NCBI GenBank assembly: GCA_024103385.1
Contig: JAGFIT010000058.1
Location: 24,661 to 88,660, forward strand
DNA from: Vicingus serpentipes
Lineage (GTDB): Bacteria; Bacteroidota; Bacteroidia; Flavobacteriales_E; Vicingaceae
Reading direction: 5' to 3'
DNA length: 64,000 bases
The position numbers and the translations under genes are program-made. The notes below the pieces were generated by a model. It was not told the origin of the DNA, ran no database searches, and worked only from the letters and a program-made list of their open reading frames with translations. Below are positions 1-8,873 of the stretch, piece after piece (the first letter of the stretch is position 1; each line of letters opens with the position of its first letter).

Positions 1-660
1 AAAAGCATCAACATATTCGGCTAACCCTTCCTCAGCTACTTTAGGCATCATCTCGTCAATGACCAGTTGTAAATACTTGTATTTATTCTCCTTGTATTCC
101 GAAGGCAAAGCATGTGCACCTAAAAAGGTTGCTTTAATGTCTATGGGATAATTTTCTTTGAGCCGTTTAATTACCCGTAACATTTTCAACTCTGCCTCTA
201 CCGTTAATCCGTACCCCGATTTAATCTCAATAGCTCCTGTCCCCATTCTTATAACAGCCTCCAAGCGTTGTTTGCTCTGTTCGTATAACGCTTCCTCACT
301 CGTAGCTTGCAATTGTTTGGCAGAATTTAATATTCCTCCTCCTCTCTGAGCTATTTCTTCATAACTTAATCCGTTAATTCTATCTACAAACTCTCCTTCC
401 CTGTTTCCCGCATAAACAATATGGGTATGAGAATCACACCAAGCAGGCAATATCATTTTTCCTGTCGCATCCACTACTTCATCTACTGAGTCTGTTGGAC
501 AATTGTCCATTTCTCCAAAATCGGCTATTCTGCCGTCTTTAACCAAAAGGTATGCATTGGTTATGGTTGGTAATGTTTTCATGTCTTCTCCCGCAACAAA
601 ATCAATTGCTACAGAACGAACCTGAACTAACTCTTTTATGTTTTTAAATAACAATTTCAC
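1..660 (-). CDS. hutI: Imidazolonepropionase, 3' part missing
   Basis: This is the first 220 codons of imidazolonepropionase, which hydrolyses imidazolonepropionate to formiminoglutamate in histidine degradation. The C-terminal half lies beyond the window edge. Reading the minus strand from a GTG at 660 gives an open frame with a beta-sandwich N-terminus, the amidohydrolase metal motif in CDSHTHIVYAG, then RGGGILNSAKQL, IKSGYGLT and the further metal-ligand region FLGAHALP. These are hallmarks of HutI within the amidohydrolase superfamily. The GTG start is 9 bp after the hutU stop codon, so the genes are probably co-transcribed. No in-frame ATG lies nearer the start of the conserved region, so GTG is preferred. 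The family call is firm; the exact start is less certain. Confidence 0.93.
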   Translation of the reverse strand, partial: MKLLFKNIKELVQVRSVAIDFVAGEDMKTLPTITNAYLLVKDGRIADFGEMDNCPTDSVDEVVDATGKMILPAWCDSHTHIVYAGNREGEFVDRINGLSYEEIAQRGGGILNSAKQLQATSEEALYEQSKQRLEAVIRMGTGAIEIKSGYGLTVEAELKMLRVIKRLKENYPIDIKATFLGAHALPSEYKENKYKYLQLVIDEMMPKVAEEGLAEYVDAF

Positions 661-669
661 GTTATTAAA

Positions 670-2673
670 TTAAAATAAATTTGACAATATATCCTCTTCT
701 ACCTGATTAGAAAGCGTTACTTTTAAATTAGGTGTTCTTCCCATCTCTCGTTTTATAGCAAATGTAGCTCCTTCGTTTCTAGCCCAACTTCTACGTGCAA
801 TGCCGTTGTTTACATCATAAAACAACATGTTCTTTAAACGTTTATCAGCGACCTCACTACCATCTAACAACATCCCAAAGCCACCATTCATCACTTCACC
901 CCAGCCAACTCCTCCTCCATTATGGATAGACACCCATGTAGCTCCTCTAAAACTATCTCCAATAACATTATGGATAGCCATGTCAGCCGTAAACTTACTT
1001 CCATCATATATGTTAGAAGTCTCCCTGTAGGGAGAATCCGTACCACTCACATCATGATGATCCCTGCCCAATACTATAGGGCCTATTACTCCTTTTCTTA
1101 CTGCTGCATTAAATGCTGCTGCAATTTTTGCCCTTCCCTCAGCATCAGCATACAGGATACGTGCTTGAGTACCCACGACCAATTGATTGTTTTTGGCTTC
1201 CTTTATCCAGGTAATGTTGTCCTGCATTTGCAATTGAATCTCACCCGGAGCACTTGCCATAATTTCCTGCATCACTTTCATGGCTATCGCATCTGTCTGA
1301 TCCAGATCTTCCAATTTTCCTGAAGTACATACCCAACGAAATGGACCAAAACCATAATCAAAACACATAGGTCCCAAAATATCTTGTACATAAGAAGGGT
1401 ATTTAAAATCAATGCCATTAGGAGCCATAATATCCGCTCCTGCTCTGGAGCTTTCTAGTAAGAAAGCATTACCGTAATCAAAGAAGTAAGTTCCCTTTTT
1501 AGCATGATTGTTAATAGCATTAGCCTGCCTAATAAGTGATTCTTTCACTTTCTGTTGAAACAACTCTGGATCTTCCTTAATCAAGCGATTACTCTCCTCA
1601 AAAGATACACCCACTGGATAATACCCTCCCGACCATGGATTGTGCAAGGAGGTTTGATCTGATCCCACATGCACAAAGATACCTTCCTTATCAAATCGTT
1701 CCCATACGTCCACTATGTTACCTACAAAACCAATAGATATGATCTCTTTATTAGTTTGTGCTTGTTGAACACGAACAACCAATTCATCTATATCGGTAAG
1801 AAGCAAATCTACCCACCCTTGTTGATGTCGTTTCATTGCTGCATTAGCATTTACTTCTGCACAAATGGTTACACAGCCTGCTATGTTACCAGCTTTCGGT
1901 TGTGCCCCACTCATCCCTCCTAGTCCAGAGGTTAAAAACAGTTTCCCTTCCGAACTTTCTCCTTTACTTAATATTTTACGAAAAGCATTCATTACCGTTA
2001 TTGTTGTTCCATGCACTATTCCTTGGGGACCAATATACATGTACGAACCAGCTGTCATTTGTCCATACTGAGTAACACCTAATGCATTGTATTTTTCCCA
2101 ATCATCTGGTTTAGAATAATTCGGAATCATCATACCATTGGTAACAACAACTCTTGGTGCATCTTTAGATGATGGAAACAAACCCATTGGATGACCAGAA
2201 TACATGTGCAGCGTCTGCTCATTGGTCATTTGTGCCAAATATTGCATAGTCAATAAGTATTGCGCCCAGTTTTGAAACACTGCCCCGTTCCCACCATAAG
2301 TAATTAACTCTTCAGGGTGTTGTGCCACAGCAGGATCTAAATTATTTTGTATCATCAACATAATTGCTGCCGCCTGAATAGATTGAGCTGGATATTCATC
2401 AATACTTCTACCGTACATTTCATAACTAGGCTTAAAGCGATACATGTATATTCTGCCATAGCTCAGTAATTCTTCAGCAAATTCATTAGCCAACTCTTTA
2501 TGCCAGTTCTTCGGGAAATACCTTAAAGCATTACGTATCGCTAACTTTTTTTCCTCTACAGAAAGAATATCTTTCCTCTTAGGTGCTCTATTTACATCTT
2601 TAGGATACTCCCTTTTAGGAGGTAATGCATTTGGAATTCCTTGTAATATTTCTTCTTGAAACGTCATAAGCAT
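670..2673 (-). CDS. hutU: Urocanate hydratase
   Basis: Urocanase converts urocanate to imidazolonepropionate using NAD+ as an electrophilic cofactor. At 667 residues it belongs to the long form of the family; the Pseudomonas-type enzyme is about 560 residues. Visible family motifs are YIGPQGIVHGT, GLGGMSGAQPKA in the dinucleotide-binding region, GNIVDVWERF, the Cys-containing stretch GPMCFDYGFGPFRWVCTSG, and ATWVSIHNGGGVGWGE near the C-terminus. The gene sits 4 bp downstream of hutH and 9 bp upstream of hutI, giving a hutH-hutU-hutI transcription order that matches the pathway order. No frameshift or missing segment is apparent. Confidence 0.97.
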   Translation of the reverse strand: MLMTFQEEILQGIPNALPPKREYPKDVNRAPKRKDILSVEEKKLAIRNALRYFPKNWHKELANEFAEELLSYGRIYMYRFKPSYEMYGRSIDEYPAQSIQAAAIMLMIQNNLDPAVAQHPEELITYGGNGAVFQNWAQYLLTMQYLAQMTNEQTLHMYSGHPMGLFPSSKDAPRVVVTNGMMIPNYSKPDDWEKYNALGVTQYGQMTAGSYMYIGPQGIVHGTTITVMNAFRKILSKGESSEGKLFLTSGLGGMSGAQPKAGNIAGCVTICAEVNANAAMKRHQQGWVDLLLTDIDELVVRVQQAQTNKEIISIGFVGNIVDVWERFDKEGIFVHVGSDQTSLHNPWSGGYYPVGVSFEESNRLIKEDPELFQQKVKESLIRQANAINNHAKKGTYFFDYGNAFLLESSRAGADIMAPNGIDFKYPSYVQDILGPMCFDYGFGPFRWVCTSGKLEDLDQTDAIAMKVMQEIMASAPGEIQLQMQDNITWIKEAKNNQLVVGTQARILYADAEGRAKIAAAFNAAVRKGVIGPIVLGRDHHDVSGTDSPYRETSNIYDGSKFTADMAIHNVIGDSFRGATWVSIHNGGGVGWGEVMNGGFGMLLDGSEVADKRLKNMLFYDVNNGIARRSWARNEGATFAIKREMGRTPNLKVTLSNQVEEDILSNLF

Positions 2674-2677
2674 TTTT

Positions 2678-4168
2678 TTATCGAACTAAAAAAGCTCTAT
2701 TTTTTACCAAATCAATAACATTATTAATATCATCTTTTAACAACCTGTCCTCCTCTAGCTTTTCTATCCTACTTCTGATAATATTATAGTTCTGCTCAAT
2801 TAATTTTGAAAATTTGTTAGGCCTCCTAAATTCTAATGCTTGTGCTCCGTACATGAGTTCAATCGCTAGAATCTTATCAATGTTTCCTAATATTTGACAA
2901 AATTTACGACCAGAAATACTTCCCATGGACACATGATCTTCTTGACCTAATGATGTAGGAATACTGTCAGCAGAAGCAGGGAAACAAAGCGATTTGTTTT
3001 CTGTTACCAAAGCAGCTGTTGTGTACTGAGGTATCATAAAGCCTGAATTTAATCCTCCGCTTTCAGTCAGCAAACGAGGTAGTCCATATTTACCTTCTAA
3101 TAATAAATAACATCTTCTATCTGCTATATTTCCTAATTCGGAAGCTGCCACAGCACAATAATCAAGAGCCATTGCCAAAGGTTGTCCGTGAAAATTACCT
3201 CCAGAAATAGCCTCTGTATCACTTAAAACAATAGGATTGTCTGTAACAGCATTCATTTCTATTTCAGTTAATTCTTTTAAATGTTCCCAAGCATTTCTAG
3301 AAGCTCCATGCACTTGTGGTATACAACGAACAGAATAAGGGTCTTGTACTCTATCACAATCTTTGTGCATATCCGTATTTTCAGAATTTTCAAGTAACAT
3401 ACGCATTCTAGAAGCAACCAAAACAGAACCTTTATAAGGTCTTATTGTATGTAATTTCTCATTAAATGGAGATGGACTTCCTTGAAAACCTTCTAAACTC
3501 ATCGCTCCAGCAACATCTGCTAAATCTAATAAATAGCCCATTTTATCTAAACCAACAATGGCATGTGCTAAAATAAATTGAGTGCCGTTGATAAGAGCTA
3601 ACCCTTCTTTTGCTTGTAAATCAAGTGGAGCTAATTGATGATCGGAGAGTACTTTTTTAGCTGGAACAATATTTTCTCCTATCCAAAAATCACCTTCCCC
3701 TATTAACGGTAAAAACAAATGAGATAATGGAGCTAAATCTCCTGAAGCACCAACAGAACCTTGTTCTGGTACTACGGGCAATAAATCATTTTGTATAAAA
3801 TATAAAATTCGTTCAATTACGGTTAATCTTATTCCTGAAAAACCTTGACACAATGCTTGTACTTTACAAATCATCATGATTTTTGAAAGTCTTCTATCAA
3901 TAGGATTTCCAACTCCAACAGCATGAGAAATCAATAAGTTTTTTTGAAGAAGATTAGTCTCTTCTCTAGAAATTTGTTTATCACATAAAGGACCAAAACC
4001 AGTATTGATGCCGTAAACCACCTTCCCTGAACTAACAATTGCCTCTACCCGCTTTCGAGACAATTCTACTTTTTCCTTTGTTTCTTCAACTAATTCTCCT
4101 TTAACAACTCCATCAGCAATCTGCAATACTGTGCTAAGTGTTAACTGTTCTATTCCATATTTAAACAT
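2678..4168 (-). CDS. hutH: Histidine ammonia-lyase
   Basis: HutH removes ammonia from L-histidine to give urocanate, the first step of histidine catabolism. The Ala-Ser-Gly triad that cyclises into the MIO electrophile is at about residues 141-143 (GSVGASGDLAPLSH). Other family motifs are VVYGINTGFGPL, ALINGTQF, QDPYSVRCIPQVHGA and SGGNFHGQP. The frame is open to a GTG at 4195, but I prefer the ATG at 4168 (MFKYGIEQLTL). It fits the usual N-terminus of the family and leaves a short leader after the TAACTTTG element at 4204-4211. The resulting protein is 496 residues, a normal length. It is the first gene of the hut group and is divergent from a LysR gene. Confidence 0.96.
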   Translation of the reverse strand: MFKYGIEQLTLSTVLQIADGVVKGELVEETKEKVELSRKRVEAIVSSGKVVYGINTGFGPLCDKQISREETNLLQKNLLISHAVGVGNPIDRRLSKIMMICKVQALCQGFSGIRLTVIERILYFIQNDLLPVVPEQGSVGASGDLAPLSHLFLPLIGEGDFWIGENIVPAKKVLSDHQLAPLDLQAKEGLALINGTQFILAHAIVGLDKMGYLLDLADVAGAMSLEGFQGSPSPFNEKLHTIRPYKGSVLVASRMRMLLENSENTDMHKDCDRVQDPYSVRCIPQVHGASRNAWEHLKELTEIEMNAVTDNPIVLSDTEAISGGNFHGQPLAMALDYCAVAASELGNIADRRCYLLLEGKYGLPRLLTESGGLNSGFMIPQYTTAALVTENKSLCFPASADSIPTSLGQEDHVSMGSISGRKFCQILGNIDKILAIELMYGAQALEFRRPNKFSKLIEQNYNIIRSRIEKLEEDRLLKDDINNVIDLVKNRAFLVR

Positions 4169-4203
4169 AGGTTCGTGTTTTATTAATGACACCACAACGA
4201 AAC

Positions 4204-4211
4204 AAAGTTAT
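4204..4211 (-). promoter_or_regulatory. Candidate -7 element for hutH
   Basis: TAACTTTG on the minus strand matches the Bacteroidota TAnnTTTG consensus and lies 36 bp upstream of the preferred hutH ATG. No TTG lies at a normal -33 distance. The motif is short and AT-rich, so a chance match is possible. Confidence 0.5.
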
Positions 4212-4215
4212 TATT

Positions 4216-4223
4216 ATATTTGA
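4216..4223 (+). promoter_or_regulatory. Candidate -7 element for the LysR gene
   Basis: TATATTTG on the plus strand matches TAnnTTTG and lies 29 bp upstream of the LysR ATG. It is only 4 bp from the oppositely oriented hutH element. RNA polymerase binding at the two promoters would therefore overlap, and a regulator bound here could affect both genes. Confidence 0.45.
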
Positions 4224-4251
4224 TAACTAATAATACCATTAATTACAATAT

Positions 4252-5157
4252 ATGATACCAAGTAATTATCAATTAGAATTCAGGCATCTAAGGTACTTTT
4301 TAGCTGTTGCTGAAAAACTACACTACAGAAAAGCTGCTGATTCTTTGTATATATCACAACCTGGTCTTAGCCGACAAATTAAACAGTTAGAAGATAATTT
4401 AAACATTCAATTGTTTAAGCGTCACAACAGAAAAGTAGAATTAACTACAGCAGGACAATACCTTCAAAAAGAAATTACGCTATTATTTAAAGAGTTAGGC
4501 AATAAGATTCATCAAGCCAAACTACTAGAAAAAGGGATAGTAGGTAATTTAAGGTTTGGCTATGTTGGTTCTGCGATGCAAGAAGTTATTCCTCAACTCC
4601 TTTTAAAAATAGAAAGTAAATACCCTAACTTAATTTTTGATTTAAAAGAAATGAATAACCCTAAACAAATAGAAAGTTTATTAAACGAGGATATTGATGT
4701 TGGTTTTGTTAGAATGGATAAAGTTCCTAAAGGATTATCAATAAAGCCTATATTAGAAGAAACTTTTTCTTTGGTTTTACCCAAAAACCACAAAATAAAT
4801 GAGGGTAATTTTACCAATTTAAAGCAATTGAAAAACGAACGATTTATTCTCTTTGATGCTACATATAGTCAGTCCTATTACGAGAAAATGATGCAATTAT
4901 TTGATGATAGCGGATTCACTCCTATTACTTCTCATAACACAGTCCATGCTAGTTCAATCTATAGTTTGGTTGAAAATAATTTAGGCGTTTCCATTGTACC
5001 TACTTCTCTAAAAAAAGGGTATGATAAAAATGTGAAATTTATTGAGCTTAAAAATATCAAGCAAAAAACTACTTTAAGCATCGTTTGGAACTCAAAAAAT
5101 AAAACACCAGTTTTAGAAAATGTGTTGAAGTTGATTAGTGCTTTAAGTTCAGAGTGA
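4252..5157 (+). CDS. LysR-family transcriptional regulator
   Basis: This 301-residue protein has the standard LysR architecture. An N-terminal winged helix-turn-helix covers residues 8-68 (FRHLRYFLAVAEKLHYRKAA, then SQPGLSRQIKQLE). A periplasmic-binding-like effector domain follows from about residue 95 (GNLRFGYVGSAMQEVIPQLL). It is transcribed divergently from hutH with only 83 bp between the start codons. That layout is typical of a LysR regulator controlling the neighbouring operon, so regulation of hut is a reasonable inference. The effector is unknown; urocanate or histidine would be natural candidates. Its 3' end converges on the MFS gene with a 14 bp gap. Confidence 0.93.
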   Translation: MIPSNYQLEFRHLRYFLAVAEKLHYRKAADSLYISQPGLSRQIKQLEDNLNIQLFKRHNRKVELTTAGQYLQKEITLLFKELGNKIHQAKLLEKGIVGNLRFGYVGSAMQEVIPQLLLKIESKYPNLIFDLKEMNNPKQIESLLNEDIDVGFVRMDKVPKGLSIKPILEETFSLVLPKNHKINEGNFTNLKQLKNERFILFDATYSQSYYEKMMQLFDDSGFTPITSHNTVHASSIYSLVENNLGVSIVPTSLKKGYDKNVKFIELKNIKQKTTLSIVWNSKNKTPVLENVLKLISALSSE

Positions 5158-5171
5158 ACAATCTAATTTAC

Positions 5172-6440
5172 TTATTCATCTTCCTGCTCTTCTAATTCTT
5201 TAGTGAAATTTAATTTTCGGAGAGTTGGAGATACTATTCCTGTAAAAACAACTATTCCCAAGGTCATTGCTCCACCAAAAACAACCGCTCTTACTGTTCC
5301 AAACAATTTAGCAGTAATCCCGCTTTCAAAAGCTCCTAATTCGTTAGAAGAACCAACAAACATACTATTAACAGATGAAACCCTGCCTCTCATTTCGTCT
5401 GGAGTTCTTAATTGCAATATTGTTTGACGAATAACCACAGAGACTCCATCAAAAACACCACTAATAAATAAAGCAATTAATGATATCCAAAAAATTTCAG
5501 AAACCCCAAAAATAATGATACACACTCCAAAACCGAAAATGGCTGCTAACAACTTTAATCCTGCATTTTTATTTAATGGAAAGTAGGCCACAACTAACAT
5601 TGTTAAAAAAGAACCAACTGCTGGAGCTGCTCTTAACACCCCAAAACCTTTAGAACCTACCTGTAAAATATCTTGTGCATAAATAGGAAGCAATGCTACT
5701 GCTCCACCAAAAAGTACTGCTACCATATCTAAAGTAATAGCACCTAATATTTCTTTAGTTCCAAATACAAACTTAATTCCTTCCTTTAAGCTTTTTATGA
5801 CAGGTTCTCCAATCTTGGTATTCAAGATTGGTTTAACCTCTATTTGCAACAACAACAATATAGAAGCAATCGCAAATACAACAATTACAAACATTGACCA
5901 AGAAACCCCTATCCATAATATAGAAAAACCACCTATTGCAGGACCTGTAACCATTGCCATTTGCCATACTGAGCTGCTCCATGTAGCAGCATTTGGGTAC
6001 ACTTTTTTAGGGATAATCATTGACATTAAAGAAAAAATAGATGGTCCTAAAAAAGAACGAATAATCCCTCCTATAAAAACTAAGCCATAAATAAAATAGA
6101 CAATGGTATTATTGGCTAATCCTTGATTAAAAAGTGGTGAAGTAATAGCAAACAGTCCAAAACTAATTAATAAAAATCCAGCTGTACATATCAGTAATAA
6201 ATTTCGTTTTTCTTTCTGATCAACTATATGTCCCGCATACAATGCTAATCCTATAGCTGGAACAACTTCCATCAAGCCTATCAATCCTAATGAAAGTGGA
6301 TCTTTTGTTAAAGAATACACCTCCCATTCAATCACAATAAACTGCATGGACCAAGCAAAAATCATTGCAAAACGAAAGAATAAAAAAATATTAAATTCCT
6401 TATAACGTAATGCTGCGTATGGATCGTTCTTTTTAATCAT
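5172..6440 (-). CDS. MFS transporter, EntS/DHA3-like
   Basis: A 422-residue inner-membrane protein with about twelve hydrophobic segments. It resembles the EntS/DHA3 branch of the major facilitator superfamily, which exports drugs or siderophores by proton antiport. The N-terminus (ALRYKEFNIFLFFRFAMIFA) and the loop between TM2 and TM3 (GHIVDQKEKRNLLL, containing the D-x-x-x-R/K signature) support this. A second conserved loop is RQTILQLRTPDEMRGRVSSV, typical of this branch. The C-terminal tail is acidic (KELEEQEDE). It ends 6 bp from the helicase gene start on the same strand, so the helicase and this transporter may be co-transcribed. The substrate cannot be inferred. Confidence 0.85.
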   Translation of the reverse strand: MIKKNDPYAALRYKEFNIFLFFRFAMIFAWSMQFIVIEWEVYSLTKDPLSLGLIGLMEVVPAIGLALYAGHIVDQKEKRNLLLICTAGFLLISFGLFAITSPLFNQGLANNTIVYFIYGLVFIGGIIRSFLGPSIFSLMSMIIPKKVYPNAATWSSSVWQMAMVTGPAIGGFSILWIGVSWSMFVIVVFAIASILLLLQIEVKPILNTKIGEPVIKSLKEGIKFVFGTKEILGAITLDMVAVLFGGAVALLPIYAQDILQVGSKGFGVLRAAPAVGSFLTMLVVAYFPLNKNAGLKLLAAIFGFGVCIIIFGVSEIFWISLIALFISGVFDGVSVVIRQTILQLRTPDEMRGRVSSVNSMFVGSSNELGAFESGITAKLFGTVRAVVFGGAMTLGIVVFTGIVSPTLRKLNFTKELEEQEDE

Positions 6441-6446
6441 AAAAGG

Positions 6447-7799
6447 CTATTTCTTTTTATTTCTTCTATTAAAATTTTTATCTCCTTTAGTTTTAGGTTT
6501 TCTGTATTTTATTTTTATGTCTCTTTTATATGATCCTCCTAAATTGACTTTCTTGTTTTTATCTTTTTTCTCATGAAATCCGGGGGACAATTCTTTTAAT
6601 TTTAAATTTCGATTATAGTTGGCTTCTTCTATTTTTGGTCGTTCATCAGGAATCAATTCTTCAGAGATAGCCACTTCTTTAGGGAATTTTACCATCGGAA
6701 TCTTATAATCCATTAATTCTTCTATTGCTTTTTTAGCCCCTTTCTCTTTTGGTGTAAAAAACAATATAGCTTCTCCTTCTTCTTCTGCCCTCCCTGTCCG
6801 TCCGATTCTATGCATGTAATTTTCTGGATAATCAGGTGTGTTGAAATTAAAAACATGCGATATTTTTTCCAAATCCAATCCCCTAGCCATTACATCAGTA
6901 GTGATCAGTATTCGTTTTACCCCATCTTCAAATTGTTTAATTGATCGTAACCTATAATTTTGAGATTTATTAGCGTGTATCACACATATTTCTGATTCAA
7001 AATCTGTAGAAAGCACCTCAAATATTCTATCAGCATCTTTTTTGTTGGCCATAAAAACCAATACTTTACTATATTTTTCTTTCTCCTGAATTAAATGAGC
7101 CAATAAATTAACCTTAGTATAAAAATTAGGTACAGCATAACAAGATTGTCTAATGTTATCTAGTGGAGTTCCACTAACTGCGACTGTTATTTTTTCTGGA
7201 GAAATAAAAAAGTCATCAATCAAAGCATCAACTTCTTCAGTCATCGTAGCTGAGAACATTATATTTTGTCTTCGTTCAGGAAGTAACTCAAAGATATTGG
7301 TCAGCTGAAATATAAATCCTAAATCAAGCATAACATCTACTTCATCTATTACCAGTTTTTTAATCGACTTTAATTGAACAGCTCTAGATAAAGCTAAGTC
7401 ATACAATCTTCCTGGTGTTGCAACCAATACATCTACTCCTTGTAGAACGGCTTGTTTTTGCATATTGATATTAGCTCCCCCGTAAACCCCAAGCACTCTT
7501 GTATTGGTGTATTTAGTAAATTCCTCTATTCTTTCAACTACCTGCACTACCAATTCTCTGGTTGGCACTAAAATTAAAATTCTTGGGTTAACTTGATTAG
7601 AAAATGGTAAACTTTGAAGTAAAGGTAAAGAATAAGCCAATGTTTTACCTGTTCCTGTTTGTGCTATACCTACAACATCCTTCCCTGACATAATCACCGA
7701 ATAGGTTTTTTCTTGAATTAATGTAGGAGTTATCAGCCCTAAATCATCAAGACCATTGAGTAACTGTTTTGATATAGTAAAATCTTTGAATGTAACCAT
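6447..7799 (-). CDS. DEAD-box RNA helicase (DEVD variant)
   Basis: An ATP-dependent RNA helicase of superfamily 2, 450 residues. It carries the Q-motif region (PTLIQEKTYSVI), motif I AQTGTGKT at about 46-53, motif Ia PTREL, motif Ib TPGR, motif III SATM, motif V TDVMARGLD and motif VI HRIGRTGRA. The Walker B motif reads DEVD (152-155) rather than DEAD; the Mg2+-coordinating Asp and Glu are retained, so activity is expected. The C-terminal 80 residues are Lys/Arg/Asn-rich (ending RKPKTKGDKNFNRRNKKK), a likely RNA-binding tail as in RhlE/CsdA-type proteins. Roles in ribosome assembly or cold-shock RNA remodelling are usual for such proteins but are inferred here. Confidence 0.94.
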   Translation of the reverse strand: MVTFKDFTISKQLLNGLDDLGLITPTLIQEKTYSVIMSGKDVVGIAQTGTGKTLAYSLPLLQSLPFSNQVNPRILILVPTRELVVQVVERIEEFTKYTNTRVLGVYGGANINMQKQAVLQGVDVLVATPGRLYDLALSRAVQLKSIKKLVIDEVDVMLDLGFIFQLTNIFELLPERRQNIMFSATMTEEVDALIDDFFISPEKITVAVSGTPLDNIRQSCYAVPNFYTKVNLLAHLIQEKEKYSKVLVFMANKKDADRIFEVLSTDFESEICVIHANKSQNYRLRSIKQFEDGVKRILITTDVMARGLDLEKISHVFNFNTPDYPENYMHRIGRTGRAEEEGEAILFFTPKEKGAKKAIEELMDYKIPMVKFPKEVAISEELIPDERPKIEEANYNRNLKLKELSPGFHEKKDKNKKVNLGGSYKRDIKIKYRKPKTKGDKNFNRRNKKK

Positions 7800-7909
7800 T
7801 CTTAATAAATTTGTACGAAGGTAATAAAACCTTTATTGATAAATATTAACAACCTTTTTTTTCAATTGTTAATTTCTATAAATAGTTACTCTTTTAATTA
7901 AAATACAAA

Positions 7910-8299
7910 ATGAGTAATATTGACATCATGGAGAATACCAACATATTTGGCGAAGCATTAATCACATGTAGCACCTCTCCTTTAACAGGTTATTTTAGAG
8001 ATGGTTGTTGCAATACTGATGATTCAGATCAAGGAATGCATACTGTTTGCATAATTGCTACTGAAGAATTCCTCACTTTTTCTAAAACTGTAGGTAATGA
8101 TTTATCCACCCCTATTCCTCAATGGGGGTTTGATGGCGTTCAGCCAGGAGATAAATGGTGTTTATGTGCTGCTCGTTTTAAAGAAGCTTATGATAATGGT
8201 GTCGCTCCTAAAGTAGTTTTAGAGGCTACCAATGAAAAAACACTAGAGGTAGTGTCAATGGATCAATTAATAGAGCATGCGCATTACAGTTTGGAATGA
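7910..8299 (+). CDS. DUF2237 family protein
   Basis: A small 129-residue soluble protein matching the DUF2237 family from memory of its conserved sequence. Diagnostic segments are SPLTGYFRDGCCNTDDSDQG, HTVCIIATEEFLTFSK, GNDLSTPIPQWGF, GDKWCLCAARFKEAY and APKVVLEATNEK. The paired cysteines in GCCN and WCLCAARF are conserved in the family, and the function is unknown. An alternative start is the Met at 7928 (MENTNIFGEAL), which would remove six residues and fits the family N-terminus equally well. It is transcribed divergently from the helicase gene. The next gene starts 20 bp after its stop codon, so the two may share a transcript. Confidence 0.88.
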   Translation: MSNIDIMENTNIFGEALITCSTSPLTGYFRDGCCNTDDSDQGMHTVCIIATEEFLTFSKTVGNDLSTPIPQWGFDGVQPGDKWCLCAARFKEAYDNGVAPKVVLEATNEKTLEVVSMDQLIEHAHYSLE

Positions 8300-8319
8300 T
8301 ATTTGAAAGAAAAGGCACT

Positions 8320-8862
8320 ATGAAAAAAATACTTTTAATCTTATTAATAACCTTATCTCCATTTATTACAAAAGCGCAAAACTTTGGTGTTGGAGGCTCT
8401 GTTATGTACAACTTTCAATCTGAAGGGTTGGGTTTAGGGGCTCGAGTAAGTATATTCCCAAATAACCGATTAAGCTTTGTTCCTCAATTCTCTTATTACA
8501 ACATATTTCTAGGGACAGTTAAAGAAATGACATTCGGTTTAGGTATTGAATATAAACTATTTTATGCTAGAACACTTACTTACTATATAATGGCTCATGG
8601 AGGTTATAACCATTGGATGAACCCTGAATCTTCTGCTCTAGAAAACGCACAAACAGCCAACTGGAATGCTGAAGGTGGTGTAGGTATTACAACCAATCGA
8701 TGCCTACGTCCGTTTTTAGAGTATCGATACAATGTTAAATTTATGGAAACCCACCTTCGTTTGGGATTATTGTATATTTTTGGATGTTCGGGAGGTGGTC
8801 GTGGAAACGGTTATCGGGATGCTAGAAGTATAAGAAATGCATCCAATTGTACTGGGTTTTAA
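8320..8862 (+). CDS. Predicted outer-membrane beta-barrel protein
   Basis: I do not recognise a named family. The ATG at 8320 gives a 180-residue protein starting with a clear signal peptide (MKKILLILLITLSPFITKAQ, cleavage after KAQ). The mature part has alternating hydrophobic and polar residues with Gly and aromatic residues (VGGSVMYNFQ, LSFVPQFSYYNIF, TYYIMAHGGYNHW, FLEYRYNVKF). This is typical of small OmpW/OMP_b-brl-like barrels of Bacteroidota. The frame is open upstream to 8296, but those codons are not part of a signal peptide. The C-terminus (GCSGGGRGNGYRDARSI) is Gly-rich and Arg-rich, an unusual ending for a barrel. A lipoprotein gene follows after 11 bp. Confidence 0.7.
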   Translation: MKKILLILLITLSPFITKAQNFGVGGSVMYNFQSEGLGLGARVSIFPNNRLSFVPQFSYYNIFLGTVKEMTFGLGIEYKLFYARTLTYYIMAHGGYNHWMNPESSALENAQTANWNAEGGVGITTNRCLRPFLEYRYNVKFMETHLRLGLLYIFGCSGGGRGNGYRDARSIRNASNCTGF

Positions 8863-8873
8863 AATTAATTACT

